64,000 nucleotides of DNA from Furfurilactobacillus curtus. Its GTDB lineage: Bacteria > Bacillota > Bacilli > Lactobacillales > Lactobacillaceae. Location of the stretch: the NCBI RefSeq assembly GCF_045862785.1, contig NZ_BQXO01000007.1:1-64000 (forward strand). The letters run 5' to 3'. Position numbers and translations under genes: made by a program. A model generated the notes under the pieces. It was not told the DNA's origin, made no database searches, and saw only the letters and a program-made list of their open reading frames with translations. Shown here piece after piece: positions 34,856 to 43,380 of the stretch; within the stretch, counting starts at the first letter, position 1, and every line of letters starts with the position of its first letter.

Positions 34856-35512
34856 TTAGGCCAAGCCGCTAAATAGTAAAAGCTGTAGCCCAATTAGTGC
34901 GATGCCGCCAACAAGATAGTTCCACCAGGGGGTGCTCATGATTGTCAGATGGGTTCGCGGGGCATTTTCAGAAAATCCATGGGAAGTCATAGCCTCGGCT
35001 AGATTTTCAGACCAATTTAAGGCGGCAACGATTGCTTTAAATAATAGTTGTGGCGACCAGAAGTGCAACGTGATGCCGCGCATTTGTGCGCTAGATCGGA
35101 TGATGCTAACCTCGCTGCGAATTTTAGGAACAAAGTTAAAGGCACCGAGCATTCCGTAGACAAAGGTCGTCGGAATATGAGCATTTTGTTCTAATGAGGC
35201 TAACGTCGCTGAAGTACTGGTGGAAAAGTTAAATAGCCCGCCTAAAAAGGCGTAGGCGTAAATCCGGCTGGACATGACCCAAGCAAAGTGGACGCTTTGG
35301 GTAGTTGAAAAGTAACGAATTGAAAACCAGATACCAACGGCGGGAATTAATGGGACTAGTGCTAAGCGAACGTAAGCTAACACAGGAGCTCGTTGCCATA
35401 GCATAGTCAAAATTGAAATCAAAATAATGATGACATTAGCCCATATTACCGCGGTGAACGAAATTTCAACACCGACGATGAGGACTAAAGCTAATAATAG
35501 CGTTGGATTCAT
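34856..35512 (-). CDS. ykoC: ECF transporter T component (YkoC-like)
   Basis: 218 residues with about five or six membrane segments. The coupling helices of EcfT proteins carry A-R-G-type motifs; here SSAQMRGITLHFWSPQLL and NWSENLAEAMTSHGFSENAPRTHL fit that role. It links the ATPase to the substrate-binding S component. The start overlaps the end of the ATPase gene by four bases (ATGA). In the YkoEDC system it forms the dedicated T subunit of a thiamine-precursor (hydroxymethylpyrimidine) importer; the TPP riboswitch upstream supports this. Confidence 0.88.
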   Translation of the reverse strand: MNPTLLLALVLIVGVEISFTAVIWANVIIILISILTMLWQRAPVLAYVRLALVPLIPAVGIWFSIRYFSTTQSVHFAWVMSSRIYAYAFLGGLFNFSTSTSATLASLEQNAHIPTTFVYGMLGAFNFVPKIRSEVSIIRSSAQMRGITLHFWSPQLLFKAIVAALNWSENLAEAMTSHGFSENAPRTHLTIMSTPWWNYLVGGIALIGLQLLLFSGLA

Positions 35513-36936
35513 AATGAAGCCTCATAAGTTAGGTGTTGTTGGTCGAGATTAAGATGAAGATCAGCAAAGGCAGCTACATTGGTCAGCTGATGGGTAATCA
35601 TGAGGACGGTGCGGCCGTCTTGATGAACCGCTTCCTGTAATAATTTCAACACGGTTTGTTCCGAAATCAGGTCTAAACCAGTGAGCGGTTCATCCAGCAG
35701 CAGCGTAGGGGTACCCATAATCAGCATGGATAAAATTTGGAGCTTTTTCTTTTGGCCTTCGCTGAGTGAATAAACGACTTGATCGCCGCGACCGGCTAAG
35801 TTAAGTTGCTCAAGGGCTGTAGTTGTTCGCGTGGTTGTCCAAGCCGAACTGACTTGTTGGCGATGGCTCATGGCAAGTTCTTCGGCCACAGTAATATTTA
35901 GGAATTGGCTGGTGGCCTGTTGAAAGACTAGGGCAACCTGTTTAGCATAACGTGCGCGTCGTTGCTTGCTTACTTGTTGATCTTGCCAAGTGAGTGAACC
36001 GTGATAGTTTTGCAAACGAACGAGGGCGTTAAAAAGGGTCGACTTGCCAGTTCCGTTAGCACCGGTAATGACCGTCAACTGATTAGCGAAAAGGTCGAGC
36101 GACTCTTGAATGATCAAGGGACTTTGATGCCCGACAGAAAAATTGTGTAATTTAAATACTGGTTCAAGCGTGGCGGAATCTGGCAATAATAGAGGTTGTT
36201 GCTGATGTTGATGCTGGTCAAAGTCAGCAAAGCGTGCCATTGCTTCGGCGTCATCAGCAAGGTGGACGCGCCGTTTTTCCGGATCGAGAATAAACAATTG
36301 ATTGATCCGCGCTTGGTAATCAGATAAATCGTGATCCGCGATGAGAATGGTTTTACCATGCTGGTCAACAAGCTTGGTTAATTGTGCCAATAAAAAGCGC
36401 CGTGCAGCTGGATCAACATTTGCGAATGGTTCATCCAATAAAATGACTTGTGCATTAAGTGCGACAATGACTGCCAAAGATACCTTTTGCTGTTCCCCAC
36501 CAGAAAGGGTTGTAAATTGACGGTCAGCGAAGGCAGTAACGCCAGCGAATTCAAGTGCCGTTTTTACTCGACTCGGAATGTCAGTTACGGGCACTTGTAA
36601 GTTCTCCAAGGTAAAGATAAGTTCTTCACGTGGTGTTTGCATAGCGAACTGTTCACTGGGATTTTGAAACATCATCGAGACGAGTTGTGCGCGTTTGGCG
36701 GGAATCATCTCGGCAATGGCTTGCTGATTGACGGTTACCGTGCCAGATGTTTGAATACCAGTGAAACTTGGATATAAACCAGCAATGAGCTTGAGGAGGG
36801 TTGATTTGCCAGTTCCAGAAGGACCCGTTAATAAATTGAAGGTTCCCGCATCAATGATCAATGACTGATCATCAAGAATTAGCGGATCCATTTCATCGTA
36901 TTTAAAAGTCAGGTGAGACAGCTCAATCATTGTCAT
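35509..36936 (-). CDS. ykoD: Duplicated ECF ATPase (YkoD-like)
   Basis: 475 residues, two complete ABC domains fused. The first has Walker A GPSGTGKST near residue 38, signature LSGGEQQK and Walker B VILLDEPF. The second has GANGTGKST near 294, LSEGQKKK and TLLLDEPLTGLD. Both Q-loops (FQNPSEQ, FQQATSQ) are present. It powers vitamin-precursor import with the YkoC and YkoE proteins on either side. The gene starts 28 bp after ykoE with AAGGTG upstream, and all three genes follow the TPP riboswitch. Confidence 0.92.
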   Translation of the reverse strand: MTMIELSHLTFKYDEMDPLILDDQSLIIDAGTFNLLTGPSGTGKSTLLKLIAGLYPSFTGIQTSGTVTVNQQAIAEMIPAKRAQLVSMMFQNPSEQFAMQTPREELIFTLENLQVPVTDIPSRVKTALEFAGVTAFADRQFTTLSGGEQQKVSLAVIVALNAQVILLDEPFANVDPAARRFLLAQLTKLVDQHGKTILIADHDLSDYQARINQLFILDPEKRRVHLADDAEAMARFADFDQHQHQQQPLLLPDSATLEPVFKLHNFSVGHQSPLIIQESLDLFANQLTVITGANGTGKSTLFNALVRLQNYHGSLTWQDQQVSKQRRARYAKQVALVFQQATSQFLNITVAEELAMSHRQQVSSAWTTTRTTTALEQLNLAGRGDQVVYSLSEGQKKKLQILSMLIMGTPTLLLDEPLTGLDLISEQTVLKLLQEAVHQDGRTVLMITHQLTNVAAFADLHLNLDQQHLTYEASL

Positions 36937-36964
36937 TAAGATTACACCTTAGATTGATTTAGGA

Positions 36965-37546
36965 TTAGTGACGACTACGATTCAACAATTGTGAGCGGTC
37001 AAGCAGGTGAGTGACAGCCGAAACTAGCAACGCGCCAAACACCCACATCGAGATAAACCGGGTGATGAACAATGCGATAATCATCCAAAGATGATACTGA
37101 TTGTATCCCGAACGGAACAAATCCCAAGTGAAGGTAACGAGCGCCGTGGTCAAGGCGGACAATGTTAAGCTGAACATGTCGTAGCGTCGATATAAAGTAA
37201 ACGTGAAGCCTAATTCGGAGCCGATTCCTTGGACAAAACCAGAAATCAACGTACTTGGCCCCCATTGACCACCGATGATTGCTTCAACGGCAGCCGCCAA
37301 AATTTCACCAATTGTGGCCGCTCCCATTTTTTGTAACATAAAAGCAGCTAGTGGACCGGCCATCGTCCAAATTCCTAGAATGGCATCATTGGCAAATGGT
37401 GCTAAGCCAAAGGGTGTTAGCAGTGCAGTTAGGCCGTTGTATAAAAAGCCGGTAACAAAGAAAATAATCCCCATAAAAATGGCGATGATGGTAATCAGGA
37501 TCACATCTCGCAGATGCCAACTATTAGAACGACTTGTTTGTTGCAT
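36965..37546 (-). CDS. ykoE: ECF transporter S component (YkoE-like, HMP/thiamine)
   Basis: About 193 residues with five or six membrane segments. YkoE features include ILITIIAIFMGIIFFVTGFLYNG, ANDAILGIWTMAGPLAAFML and the EAIIGGQWGP loop, which is thought to shape the substrate site. ATG 37546 with GGAGG eight bases ahead is preferred; a longer reading to 37654 would run through the riboswitch terminator. First gene of the operon, placed directly behind a TPP aptamer and terminator, so it should be off when thiamine diphosphate is plentiful. Confidence 0.92.
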   Translation of the reverse strand: MQQTSRSNSWHLRDVILITIIAIFMGIIFFVTGFLYNGLTALLTPFGLAPFANDAILGIWTMAGPLAAFMLQKMGAATIGEILAAAVEAIIGGQWGPSTLISGFVQGIGSELGFTFTLYRRYDMFSLTLSALTTALVTFTWDLFRSGYNQYHLWMIIALFITRFISMWVFGALLVSAVTHLLDRSQLLNRSRH

Positions 37547-37603
37547 AGAAAAACCTCCATTAGGGGCGACCATTGCAATCAATGTGCCCGTCACAGTGAG
37601 GAC

Positions 37604-37642
37604 AAAAAAACCTCTCACCAGTGTCGAGCCTGAGTGAGAGGT
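37604..37642 (-). terminator. Riboswitch-controlled terminator
   Basis: ACCTCTCAC and GTGAGAGGT pair, followed by seven Ts on the minus strand. It lies between the TPP aptamer and the ykoE ribosome binding site and is the expected expression platform. Confidence 0.88.
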
Positions 37643-37674
37643 CGTAAATGTCAATAAGACAAATAATCCGAATT

Positions 37675-37757
37675 CGGATTACGTAACTCCCTTCGCCGGT
37701 ATTAACCGGATCAGGTTCAATGGGTTTTATCTCAGCCAAATGGCACCCCAGTTATTA
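37675..37757 (-). promoter_or_regulatory. TPP riboswitch (THI element)
   Basis: On the minus strand the aptamer reads ACTGGGGTGCC, then GGCTGAGAT, AACCC, TTGAACCTGATCCGG and CGGCGAAGGGAGT. These are the conserved thiamine-diphosphate-binding blocks in the right order. Upstream of YkoEDC it should terminate transcription when the ligand is bound. Confidence 0.95.
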
Positions 37758-37759
37758 TT

Positions 37760-37960
37760 TGTGAAGCAACCTAAGCGTAAAGGAAAATTTGAAAAAAAGC
37801 AATAGAAGAACAGATCAGAGCGTGAGCCGGGCCGTTTTGAGCCCGAGCAACAACTGAAAATCACGGACGGGTGGGTTTCACCCGGTAGTGGTTGCCGGTT
37901 GTGTGCAGGGCTCAGGCCTGGCAAACGCGTTTACAGCAAAGTGTGAGCCATCACGGGTGT
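37760..37960 (-). other. GC-rich structured interval upstream of the TPP riboswitch
   Basis: This stretch is clearly richer in G and C than its surroundings and full of complementary segments: GAGCCC/GGGCTC about 75 bases apart, CGGGTG/CACCCG, GGGC/GCCC and a CAACAAC/GTTG-GTTG set. It holds no convincing gene; a 65-codon frame over it has no ribosome binding site. It may be a structured leader, an unrecognised regulatory RNA or the terminator region of the upstream S-component gene. Confidence 0.45.
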
Positions 37961-37966
37961 TAAGCG

Positions 37967-38578
37967 CTAGTCTCGCGATCGGCGTACAGCCAAGATAGCA
38001 CTACCAACAATCGGTACAATAATCACACCTGCAATCATCTCAGCGATGCCATTGACGCCAACTAAGGATAATAGAATCCACATAAAAGTCCCACTGTGGG
38101 GGATACCTGGGAAGTAGTAACCGAAGCCAGCGATCGTAATCCAAGAAAACAACACGACTAAGGCCGTATTGGTAAAGGAAGCCAAGAATCCTGATAAAGT
38201 AAGCGCTAATCCGCGATGTTGACGTTTAACAGCGAGCTCTTGAAAAACATACCCGACCACAATGCCAATCATAATTCGAGGGACAATCGCGGTCACTGGG
38301 TTACGAAATAAAAACGCGCCTAGATTATAGACTTGTGTCCACGCTTGAATGAGTGATGCGAGTCCCCAAACCCCACCGATGAGGCCACCCCACCAAGGCC
38401 CCATCATAATGGCAGCAATCGCGACGGTAAATTGGATAATTGCGATTTGTAAGCCAACAGCGGTTAAACCGAGGGGAATGTAACCTAAAAAGGGAACCAA
38501 TACTTGAACCAAGACAATGGCAATAAATAAGGCAGCTAAAACTAAATTACGTGTGTTTGATTTTGTTGCTGTTTTCAT
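37967..38578 (-). CDS. ECF transporter S component (PanT-like)
   Basis: About 203 residues, six hydrophobic segments. LVLAALFIAIVLVQVLVPFLGYIPLGL followed by IAAIMMGPWWGGLIGGVWGLASLI is the layout of ECF S components of the PanT/FolT type. The vitamin cannot be fixed from sequence; pantothenate is the nearest resemblance. With no ATPase of its own next to it in the same family group, it probably uses the shared housekeeping EcfAAT module. ATG 38578 with GAGGAA eight bases upstream is preferred to the start at 38602. Confidence 0.8.
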   Translation of the reverse strand: MKTATKSNTRNLVLAALFIAIVLVQVLVPFLGYIPLGLTAVGLQIAIIQFTVAIAAIMMGPWWGGLIGGVWGLASLIQAWTQVYNLGAFLFRNPVTAIVPRIMIGIVVGYVFQELAVKRQHRGLALTLSGFLASFTNTALVVLFSWITIAGFGYYFPGIPHSGTFMWILLSLVGVNGIAEMIAGVIIVPIVGSAILAVRRSRD

Positions 38579-38629
38579 GAGCGATTCCTCACTTAATTTC
38601 ATTTATCATGTGTTGTAATCCCGAGCTGA

Positions 38630-38947
38630 TTAAACAACCAGCATCCGGATGCCCATCACAATGTTATAGAACCATAGGATGACTGACAGCAAACATAGGA
38701 CACCAATGAACAACAGGGTTAGCCAACCCAGACCAGCGGTAGCACCGGTTGTTAATCCGTAAACGGCGATGAAAAAGAATAACATAAAGGCAAAAATGGC
38801 TGGGATTAGTTGGCTCCAAAATGCGTGTGCGGCATGATGGGCGATGTCTCGTTGACCCGCGCCAACAATCCACACAATGAGTGGAAAGATAACTGGTAAG
38901 AATAAAATGCTGAGGTAACTAAGCGCGTTAACGATTCGATGTTGCAT
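38630..38947 (-). CDS. DUF4870-type small membrane protein
   Basis: 105 residues with three or four membrane segments. The N-terminal ALSYLSILFLPVIFPLIVWIV and the QRDIAHHAAHAFWSQL helix match the DUF4870/Tic20-like small membrane family. Function unknown. AAGG stands before ATG 38947. It lies 51 bp upstream of the S-component gene and may be co-transcribed with it. Confidence 0.78.
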   Translation of the reverse strand: MQHRIVNALSYLSILFLPVIFPLIVWIVGAGQRDIAHHAAHAFWSQLIPAIFAFMLFFFIAVYGLTTGATAGLGWLTLLFIGVLCLLSVILWFYNIVMGIRMLVV

Positions 38948-39091
38948 GATGACACCTTCCCCTAAACAGTTGCCTAAGTTTTGTATACATTCTACGCTAG
39001 GGACCGTTCATGTGACAAAGTTTTTTGTTCGTCAGTCATTGTCGTGGAATTGATCAATGATTTGTGGTAGAAACTAACATTGGCTTCAATA

Positions 39092-39130
39092 AAAACACCC
39101 CGCCGTTTTTATCAGCAAGGTGTTTGTTTT
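39092..39130. terminator. Terminator between hydrolase and DUF4870 genes
   Basis: AAAACACC pairs with GGTGTTT around a 19-base loop; on the minus strand it is followed by TTTTT. It ends the nucleoside hydrolase transcript. Confidence 0.65.
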
Positions 39131-39148
39131 AGAGATTATTAGCTGTGT

Positions 39149-40120
39149 TTAGTGCTTAGCGAACAAGTTTGTCAGCAGATCCATAAAGTGGGCAAGATAA
39201 CGCGCTTTGTCCACGTCAACCGCGACACGCATGTTGGTCGTCGGATCGTTCAACCGAGCTGTGTCACCGATGGTCCGGCCGATGTCAGCTGGGTTAGCCT
39301 CATCGTCGTGGGTAACTTTCATGTTGAGGTCAATGAGCTTGGCATAAGAGTCGTCAATGGAAATGCCAACCGCGAGTGGATCGTGAATGGCACAACCGTT
39401 TTTGTCGATGTCTAAGTCATAATAAGCATCGATATAGTAGTCAGTGATGTCGGCAAATTTTTCACCGGCGACAGTGTTTAAATCACGCCACTGCTGTGTT
39501 TCTTTCTTAGTGAGTAGCGTTCGTAACGTGACGTCCAAACCAACCATCGTTGCGCGCAATGGTGAACGGAAAACCCGATCCGCAGCGGCAGGATCTTGAT
39601 TAATGTTGGCTTCGGTAAAGGCGGTTACGTTACCAGGAACGGTTAAAGCACCGCCCATAAATGTCATATTGCCAATCAGCTTGGCAACTTCAGGATCTTT
39701 TTGGATGGCAGCATCTAGATTGGTTTGTGGGCCAGTAGGTACGAGAATTAAGTCATCGCCGTATTTGTGAGCAGCATCAATAATAAAGTCAACGCCACTA
39801 CCACTTTCAACTGGGCGTTTAGCCGCTGGAATTTCAACTTCACCAATTCCATTGACACCATGAATTTTTTGACTGATTTCCATAACATCAAAATGATCAG
39901 TTGTACTAGAGTGTGATTCGCCCAAGAAGACGGGTACATCCGTGGCACCGAGTAACTCAAGTAAGTTCAATGAGTTTTCTGCTGATTTGTCAACGAGCAC
40001 GTTTCCATAGGATGAAACGATCCCAATGAGATCAACTTCTGGTGCAGCTATGGCGTAGGCTAATGCCAACGCGTCATCAACCCCAGTATCAAGGTCAAGA
40101 ATCATTTTTTTTGTTGCCAT
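39149..40120 (-). CDS. Inosine/uridine-preferring nucleoside hydrolase family
   Basis: 323 residues. The calcium-binding N-terminus DLDTGVDDALAL is complete, as are VPTGPQTNLDAAI, MGGAL, EANINQDPAAADRVF and the late HDPLAV. These residues bind ribose and Ca and split the N-glycosidic bond of nucleosides into base and ribose for salvage. Base preference cannot be decided. GTGGGGA precedes ATG 40120. It stands alone with a terminator on each side. Confidence 0.92.
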   Translation of the reverse strand: MATKKMILDLDTGVDDALALAYAIAAPEVDLIGIVSSYGNVLVDKSAENSLNLLELLGATDVPVFLGESHSSTTDHFDVMEISQKIHGVNGIGEVEIPAAKRPVESGSGVDFIIDAAHKYGDDLILVPTGPQTNLDAAIQKDPEVAKLIGNMTFMGGALTVPGNVTAFTEANINQDPAAADRVFRSPLRATMVGLDVTLRTLLTKKETQQWRDLNTVAGEKFADITDYYIDAYYDLDIDKNGCAIHDPLAVGISIDDSYAKLIDLNMKVTHDDEANPADIGRTIGDTARLNDPTTNMRVAVDVDKARYLAHFMDLLTNLFAKH

Positions 40121-40350
40121 CTTGTTATCCCCACAATCTTATGATTTAAAACAGGTAAAACTGTCTAATTACAATTCCATAATAGACGAATGAAAGCCCT
40201 TACTCAAGTCGGCTGGGTTAATTCTCATGACATTGTTAACAATTAACGAATTGTTTTGATTAGCCAATTTAGGTTTCTAACGGACTGGCGGCACTAGGTT
40301 AAGTGTAAGGAACAAGGTTGGCAAAGCACAGACCTCAGGCTTGGTTAGCT

Positions 40351-40400
40351 CGATTGAAAACAGCCACTTCCCGCAGTTAGGAAGTGGCTGTTTTCAATCG
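40351..40400. terminator. Bidirectional terminator
   Basis: CGATTGAAAACAGCCACTTCC and its perfect complement form a 21-bp stem with an 8-base loop. It lies inside the 351-bp gap between the nucleoside hydrolase and DtxR genes, both leftward, so it ends the DtxR transcript. Nothing else was seen in the gap. Confidence 0.85.
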
Positions 40401-40471
40401 ATCCTTAGTCTAAAAATAGTTTTAGGCGAAGCGTTTGTTGACCCAAGGAGGACCAGCGAGCTGATGTAAAT

Positions 40472-41131
40472 TTATGAAGCCGATAAGTCGTCAACAAAAA
40501 TATTATTAGCTGCTTTAAAGCTAACATCAATCGTGCGACCAGCGTCCGTTTGAACAGTTATTGGTCCTTCAAATGGCGCATGATTTGTGACGACATAGTC
40601 CTGATCGACGGCAAAATTCAGGCTTTCAAGATATTCAAGAAGGTCATGATTATCGACAAAACGCGATAATTTGACCCGCTGACCATCCGCAATCGCGGCT
40701 AAGGCAACACGACTACCCTCATCATAATGACCCTCGCGATCAGGAATTGCCCCGCCGTGCGGACAATGTGCTGGATGGTCTAAAAAGACATCGAGTTGGT
40801 CGATCATTTGATCGCTGGAACTGTGTTCAAGCTTTTCCGCTTCTTGATGCACGTTGGCCAGCGAATAATTTAATTTATCAAAGAGAAAGCACTCCCATAA
40901 GCGGTGTTTGCGAACTAATTCTTCAGCTGCCCGACGGCCTGTGGCAGTTAAGGAAATACCAGCGTATGGCGTATGTGAGACGAGTTTTTCTTCGACGAGC
41001 TTATTGATCATTTCTGTGACTGAAGCGGCTGCAATGTCTAAGCTCAAAGAGAGCTGTTTATTTGAAACTTTTTCAGAAACCCCACCTAATTCAAAAATCA
41101 TTTTTAGGTAGTCTTCCTTCATTGGTGTCAT
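40472..41131 (-). CDS. DtxR/MntR-family metal-dependent regulator
   Basis: 219 residues in three parts: winged helix (KQLSLSLDIAAASVTEMINKL), metal-binding dimer domain (HRLWECFLFDKL, EAEKLEH, HCPHGGAIP) and a C-terminal FeoA/SH3-like domain from about residue 145. The metal ligands near the N-terminus (EDYLKM), the Glu-Cys pair and the His residues are in the usual places, so it should sense Fe(II) or Mn(II). The four-member ligand set is present, but which metal is unclear. GGTGG precedes ATG 41131. No metal transporter is adjacent. Confidence 0.9.
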   Translation of the reverse strand: MTPMKEDYLKMIFELGGVSEKVSNKQLSLSLDIAAASVTEMINKLVEEKLVSHTPYAGISLTATGRRAAEELVRKHRLWECFLFDKLNYSLANVHQEAEKLEHSSSDQMIDQLDVFLDHPAHCPHGGAIPDREGHYDEGSRVALAAIADGQRVKLSRFVDNHDLLEYLESLNFAVDQDYVVTNHAPFEGPITVQTDAGRTIDVSFKAANNIFVDDLSAS

Positions 41132-41291
41132 GTCTATCCACCCATCAATTTAGATTTAAGTATGAACTTATTTATAGCCCATTTGGTAGGAAATAACAAC
41201 TAAGCCAATCGAGAGCCAAGCGTGTTTCTATCAAGGGCTAATTAAGGTGGAAGGGTATGCAAGCATGGGTAAGTGAGATATTTTGAGCCGA

Positions 41292-42542
41292 TTAGTGATG
41301 ATTTTGAACAGTTGACTTTACGGGAGCAGCGGCTTTAAAAGTCGTGGGCTGAGATAATAACGGTATCAAAACATTAGTCAAGCGAGTAACGCCGGTTATA
41401 ATTTCAGTGGGTTCTACGCCAGAGAAATTAAGGCGGAAGGTATTCGTTACGTTTTGATGTGCATAAAAGACGCGTCCAGGGACGTAACTAACCTGCGCTT
41501 GAGGAATAACGACTTGATCAAGAATATCGGCTGCATTGAATCCTGTGGGCAAAGTGACCCAGATGAAGAAGCCGCCTGTAGGTCGAGTAAAGTGGACGGA
41601 TTTTGGCATCATTTCATCAAGGGCGTCGATCATCGTGGTTAAGCGTTGGTGGTAACTCGGTAATAGGGTTGCGATATGGTGGTCTAAATCGTTGGTTTTC
41701 ATAAATTCGTCAACGGCGGCCAACATCAGCGCAGGTGACTCAAGATCATTGGTCTCTTTTAATTGGCGTAATTTATTAACGATGGTGGGACTAGCAGTAA
41801 CCCAACCAAGGCGCAAGCCAGGCATCAAAATCTTTGAAAAGCTACTGATAAAGATGACGCGACCGGCCCGGTCAAATGACTTAATGGCTGGTAATGGGGA
41901 GCCTACATAGCTTAAATCGCGGTAAGGGGTATCTTCTAAGATATAAAAATCGTATTGGTCAGCTAACTGGACTAAACGTTGACGTTTATCAATGCTCATC
42001 GTGATGCCAGTAGGATTGTGAAAGTCAGGGACGGTATAAAGCAACTTTATGTGAGGATGTTGGCGTAATGTACGTTCTAACTGATCGATATCGAGACCAT
42101 CATCAGCTAATTCGATATCGTAATAAGTTGGTTCGTATTGATCAAAAGCAGCCAGTGCACCAACGTAGGTCGGCGCCTCGACGGCAACTTCATCGCCAGG
42201 ATTAAGCAAAAGTTTGCCTACCAAATCCAATGCTTGTTGCCCACCGGCCGTTAATAAGATTTGGTCGGCACTTGTGGCGATATCAGCCGTTTTTTCCATT
42301 CGCTTTGCAAGCTGAGTACGTAGTGAATTGGGCCCCACAACAGTCTGGTATTCAAATAATTGATTGCCTGTTTGATGTAAAACTGAGTTAATCGCAGTCC
42401 CCATCCGATCGGTGGGAAATGAATTAGGATCTGGATTCCCAGCTGAAAATTTAATTCCTTGATTGCCTAATTGACCACCAAATAGCTGGGCTAGCCGGCC
42501 TTCAGATCCAATTGTCGCGCGTTGTGCAAATTGATTATCCAT
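41292..42542 (-). CDS. PLP-dependent aminotransferase, class I/II
   Basis: About 416 residues, fold type I. It has KFSAGNPDPNSFP near the N-terminus, the TAGGQQALDL turn that binds PLP phosphate, PDFHNPTG, and the Schiff-base lysine in SSFSKILMPGLRLGW. This is the 2-aminoadipate/aromatic aminotransferase-like group related to MocR C-terminal domains but without the DNA-binding domain. The amino donor is unknown. ATG 42542, seven bases after GGAAGGG, is preferred to earlier ATG or longer readings. Confidence 0.9.
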   Translation of the reverse strand: MDNQFAQRATIGSEGRLAQLFGGQLGNQGIKFSAGNPDPNSFPTDRMGTAINSVLHQTGNQLFEYQTVVGPNSLRTQLAKRMEKTADIATSADQILLTAGGQQALDLVGKLLLNPGDEVAVEAPTYVGALAAFDQYEPTYYDIELADDGLDIDQLERTLRQHPHIKLLYTVPDFHNPTGITMSIDKRQRLVQLADQYDFYILEDTPYRDLSYVGSPLPAIKSFDRAGRVIFISSFSKILMPGLRLGWVTASPTIVNKLRQLKETNDLESPALMLAAVDEFMKTNDLDHHIATLLPSYHQRLTTMIDALDEMMPKSVHFTRPTGGFFIWVTLPTGFNAADILDQVVIPQAQVSYVPGRVFYAHQNVTNTFRLNFSGVEPTEIITGVTRLTNVLIPLLSQPTTFKAAAPVKSTVQNHH

Positions 42543-42685
42543 CAGCATACCCTTCCTTTTTCCAAAGACTTGCAGCCAGTATAACGAGGAATTGCAGTAA
42601 ATAAAACTCATTTATCTGAAAATACAATGAAACATTTTCACCATCAAGATGACCAATTTGAGCCTTAACGTAGTCAACATGTGGA

Positions 42686-42714
42686 TTGATAATTTGTGAT
42701 TACAAGTGTAAACT
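42686..42714 (+). promoter_or_regulatory. copY promoter with cop box
   Basis: TTGATA (42686-42691) and TAAACT (42709-42714) are 17 bp apart. The cop box TACAAGTGTA (42701-42710), matching TACANNTGTA, overlaps the -10. CopY bound there would block RNA polymerase. Confidence 0.85.
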
Positions 42715-42754
42715 AAGCGTTATTAAATGCACTGGTGAGGAGGTTGTCTTGGTC

Positions 42755-43186
42755 ATGGAAGCAACTGTACAACTAGAAATTAGCGATGCAGAATGGGAAG
42801 TCATGCGAATTGTTTGGACGTTAGGCGAATCAACAAGTCGGCAAATTTCAACTATCTTAGCTGATAAAATGGGTTGGAAGTCGGCCACTGTGAAAACGTT
42901 ATTAGGCAGATTAGTTAAAAAAGGCGCCTTGGCGACTACCAAGGCAAATCAAGCTTTTGTTTATACACCATTGGTCACTGAACAGGCGGCGATGGATACA
43001 GCGACGCACGCGTTGTTTGGCCATTTGTGTGAGATGAAAGTGGGCGCGACTTTAGCAAGTTTGGTTGACGACTTGACCTTAAGCCGCACGGATATTGCCC
43101 AGTTACAACAGTTGTTGGCAACGAAGGCGGTTGATGCTCCGTCAGAAGTTGCATGTAACTGTCTACCTGATGGTTGCCAACCATAA
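42755..43186 (+). CDS. copY: CopY-type copper-responsive repressor
   Basis: 143 residues of the CopY/BlaI/MecI family. The winged helix is in SDAEWEVMRIVWTLGESTSRQI and GWKSATVKTLLGRLVKKG. The C-terminus reads ACNCLPDGCQP: three of the four cysteines of the canonical CxCxxxxCxC copper/zinc site, with Pro in place of the last. Cop boxes lie in front of this gene and of copB, so it should repress both until Cu(I) displaces zinc. AGGAGG precedes; ATG 42755 is chosen, with a TTG at 42749 closer to the ribosome binding site as an alternative. Confidence 0.92.
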   Translation: MEATVQLEISDAEWEVMRIVWTLGESTSRQISTILADKMGWKSATVKTLLGRLVKKGALATTKANQAFVYTPLVTEQAAMDTATHALFGHLCEMKVGATLASLVDDLTLSRTDIAQLQQLLATKAVDAPSEVACNCLPDGCQP

Positions 43187-43204
43187 ATGTAAAAAGTCAG
43201 TGAG

Positions 43205-43238
43205 ACACCGTGGGTAATGTTTACCGACGGTGTTTTTA
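43205..43238 (+). terminator. Terminator after copY
   Basis: ACACCGT and ACGGTGT pair around a 15-base loop, followed by TTTTT. It separates copY from the copB promoter. Confidence 0.8.
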
Positions 43239-43314
43239 GTGTGCTTCATCCCGAGTTATCTACCACTGTATATGACGCGCATCGTCGCTAGGAATAAAAA
43301 AACAGGCAGTTGGC

Positions 43315-43365
43315 TTGACACCAGTCGTTTACAAATGTAAACTCTGGTTATTGATTACATATGTA
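43315..43365 (+). promoter_or_regulatory. copB promoter with two cop boxes
   Basis: TTGACA (43315-43320) and TAAACT (43338-43343) are 17 bp apart. One cop box, TACAAATGTA (43330-43339), overlaps the -10. A second, TACATATGTA (43356-43365), lies downstream just before the ribosome binding site. Two boxes suggest tighter control than at copY. Confidence 0.88.
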
Positions 43366-43380
43366 AACGGGAGGAACACA

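Noticed and set aside
37727..37924. Leftward 65-codon frame across the TPP riboswitch
   Set aside because: It overlaps the conserved aptamer, has no ribosome binding site and an unlikely composition rich in Ser, Cys and Phe.
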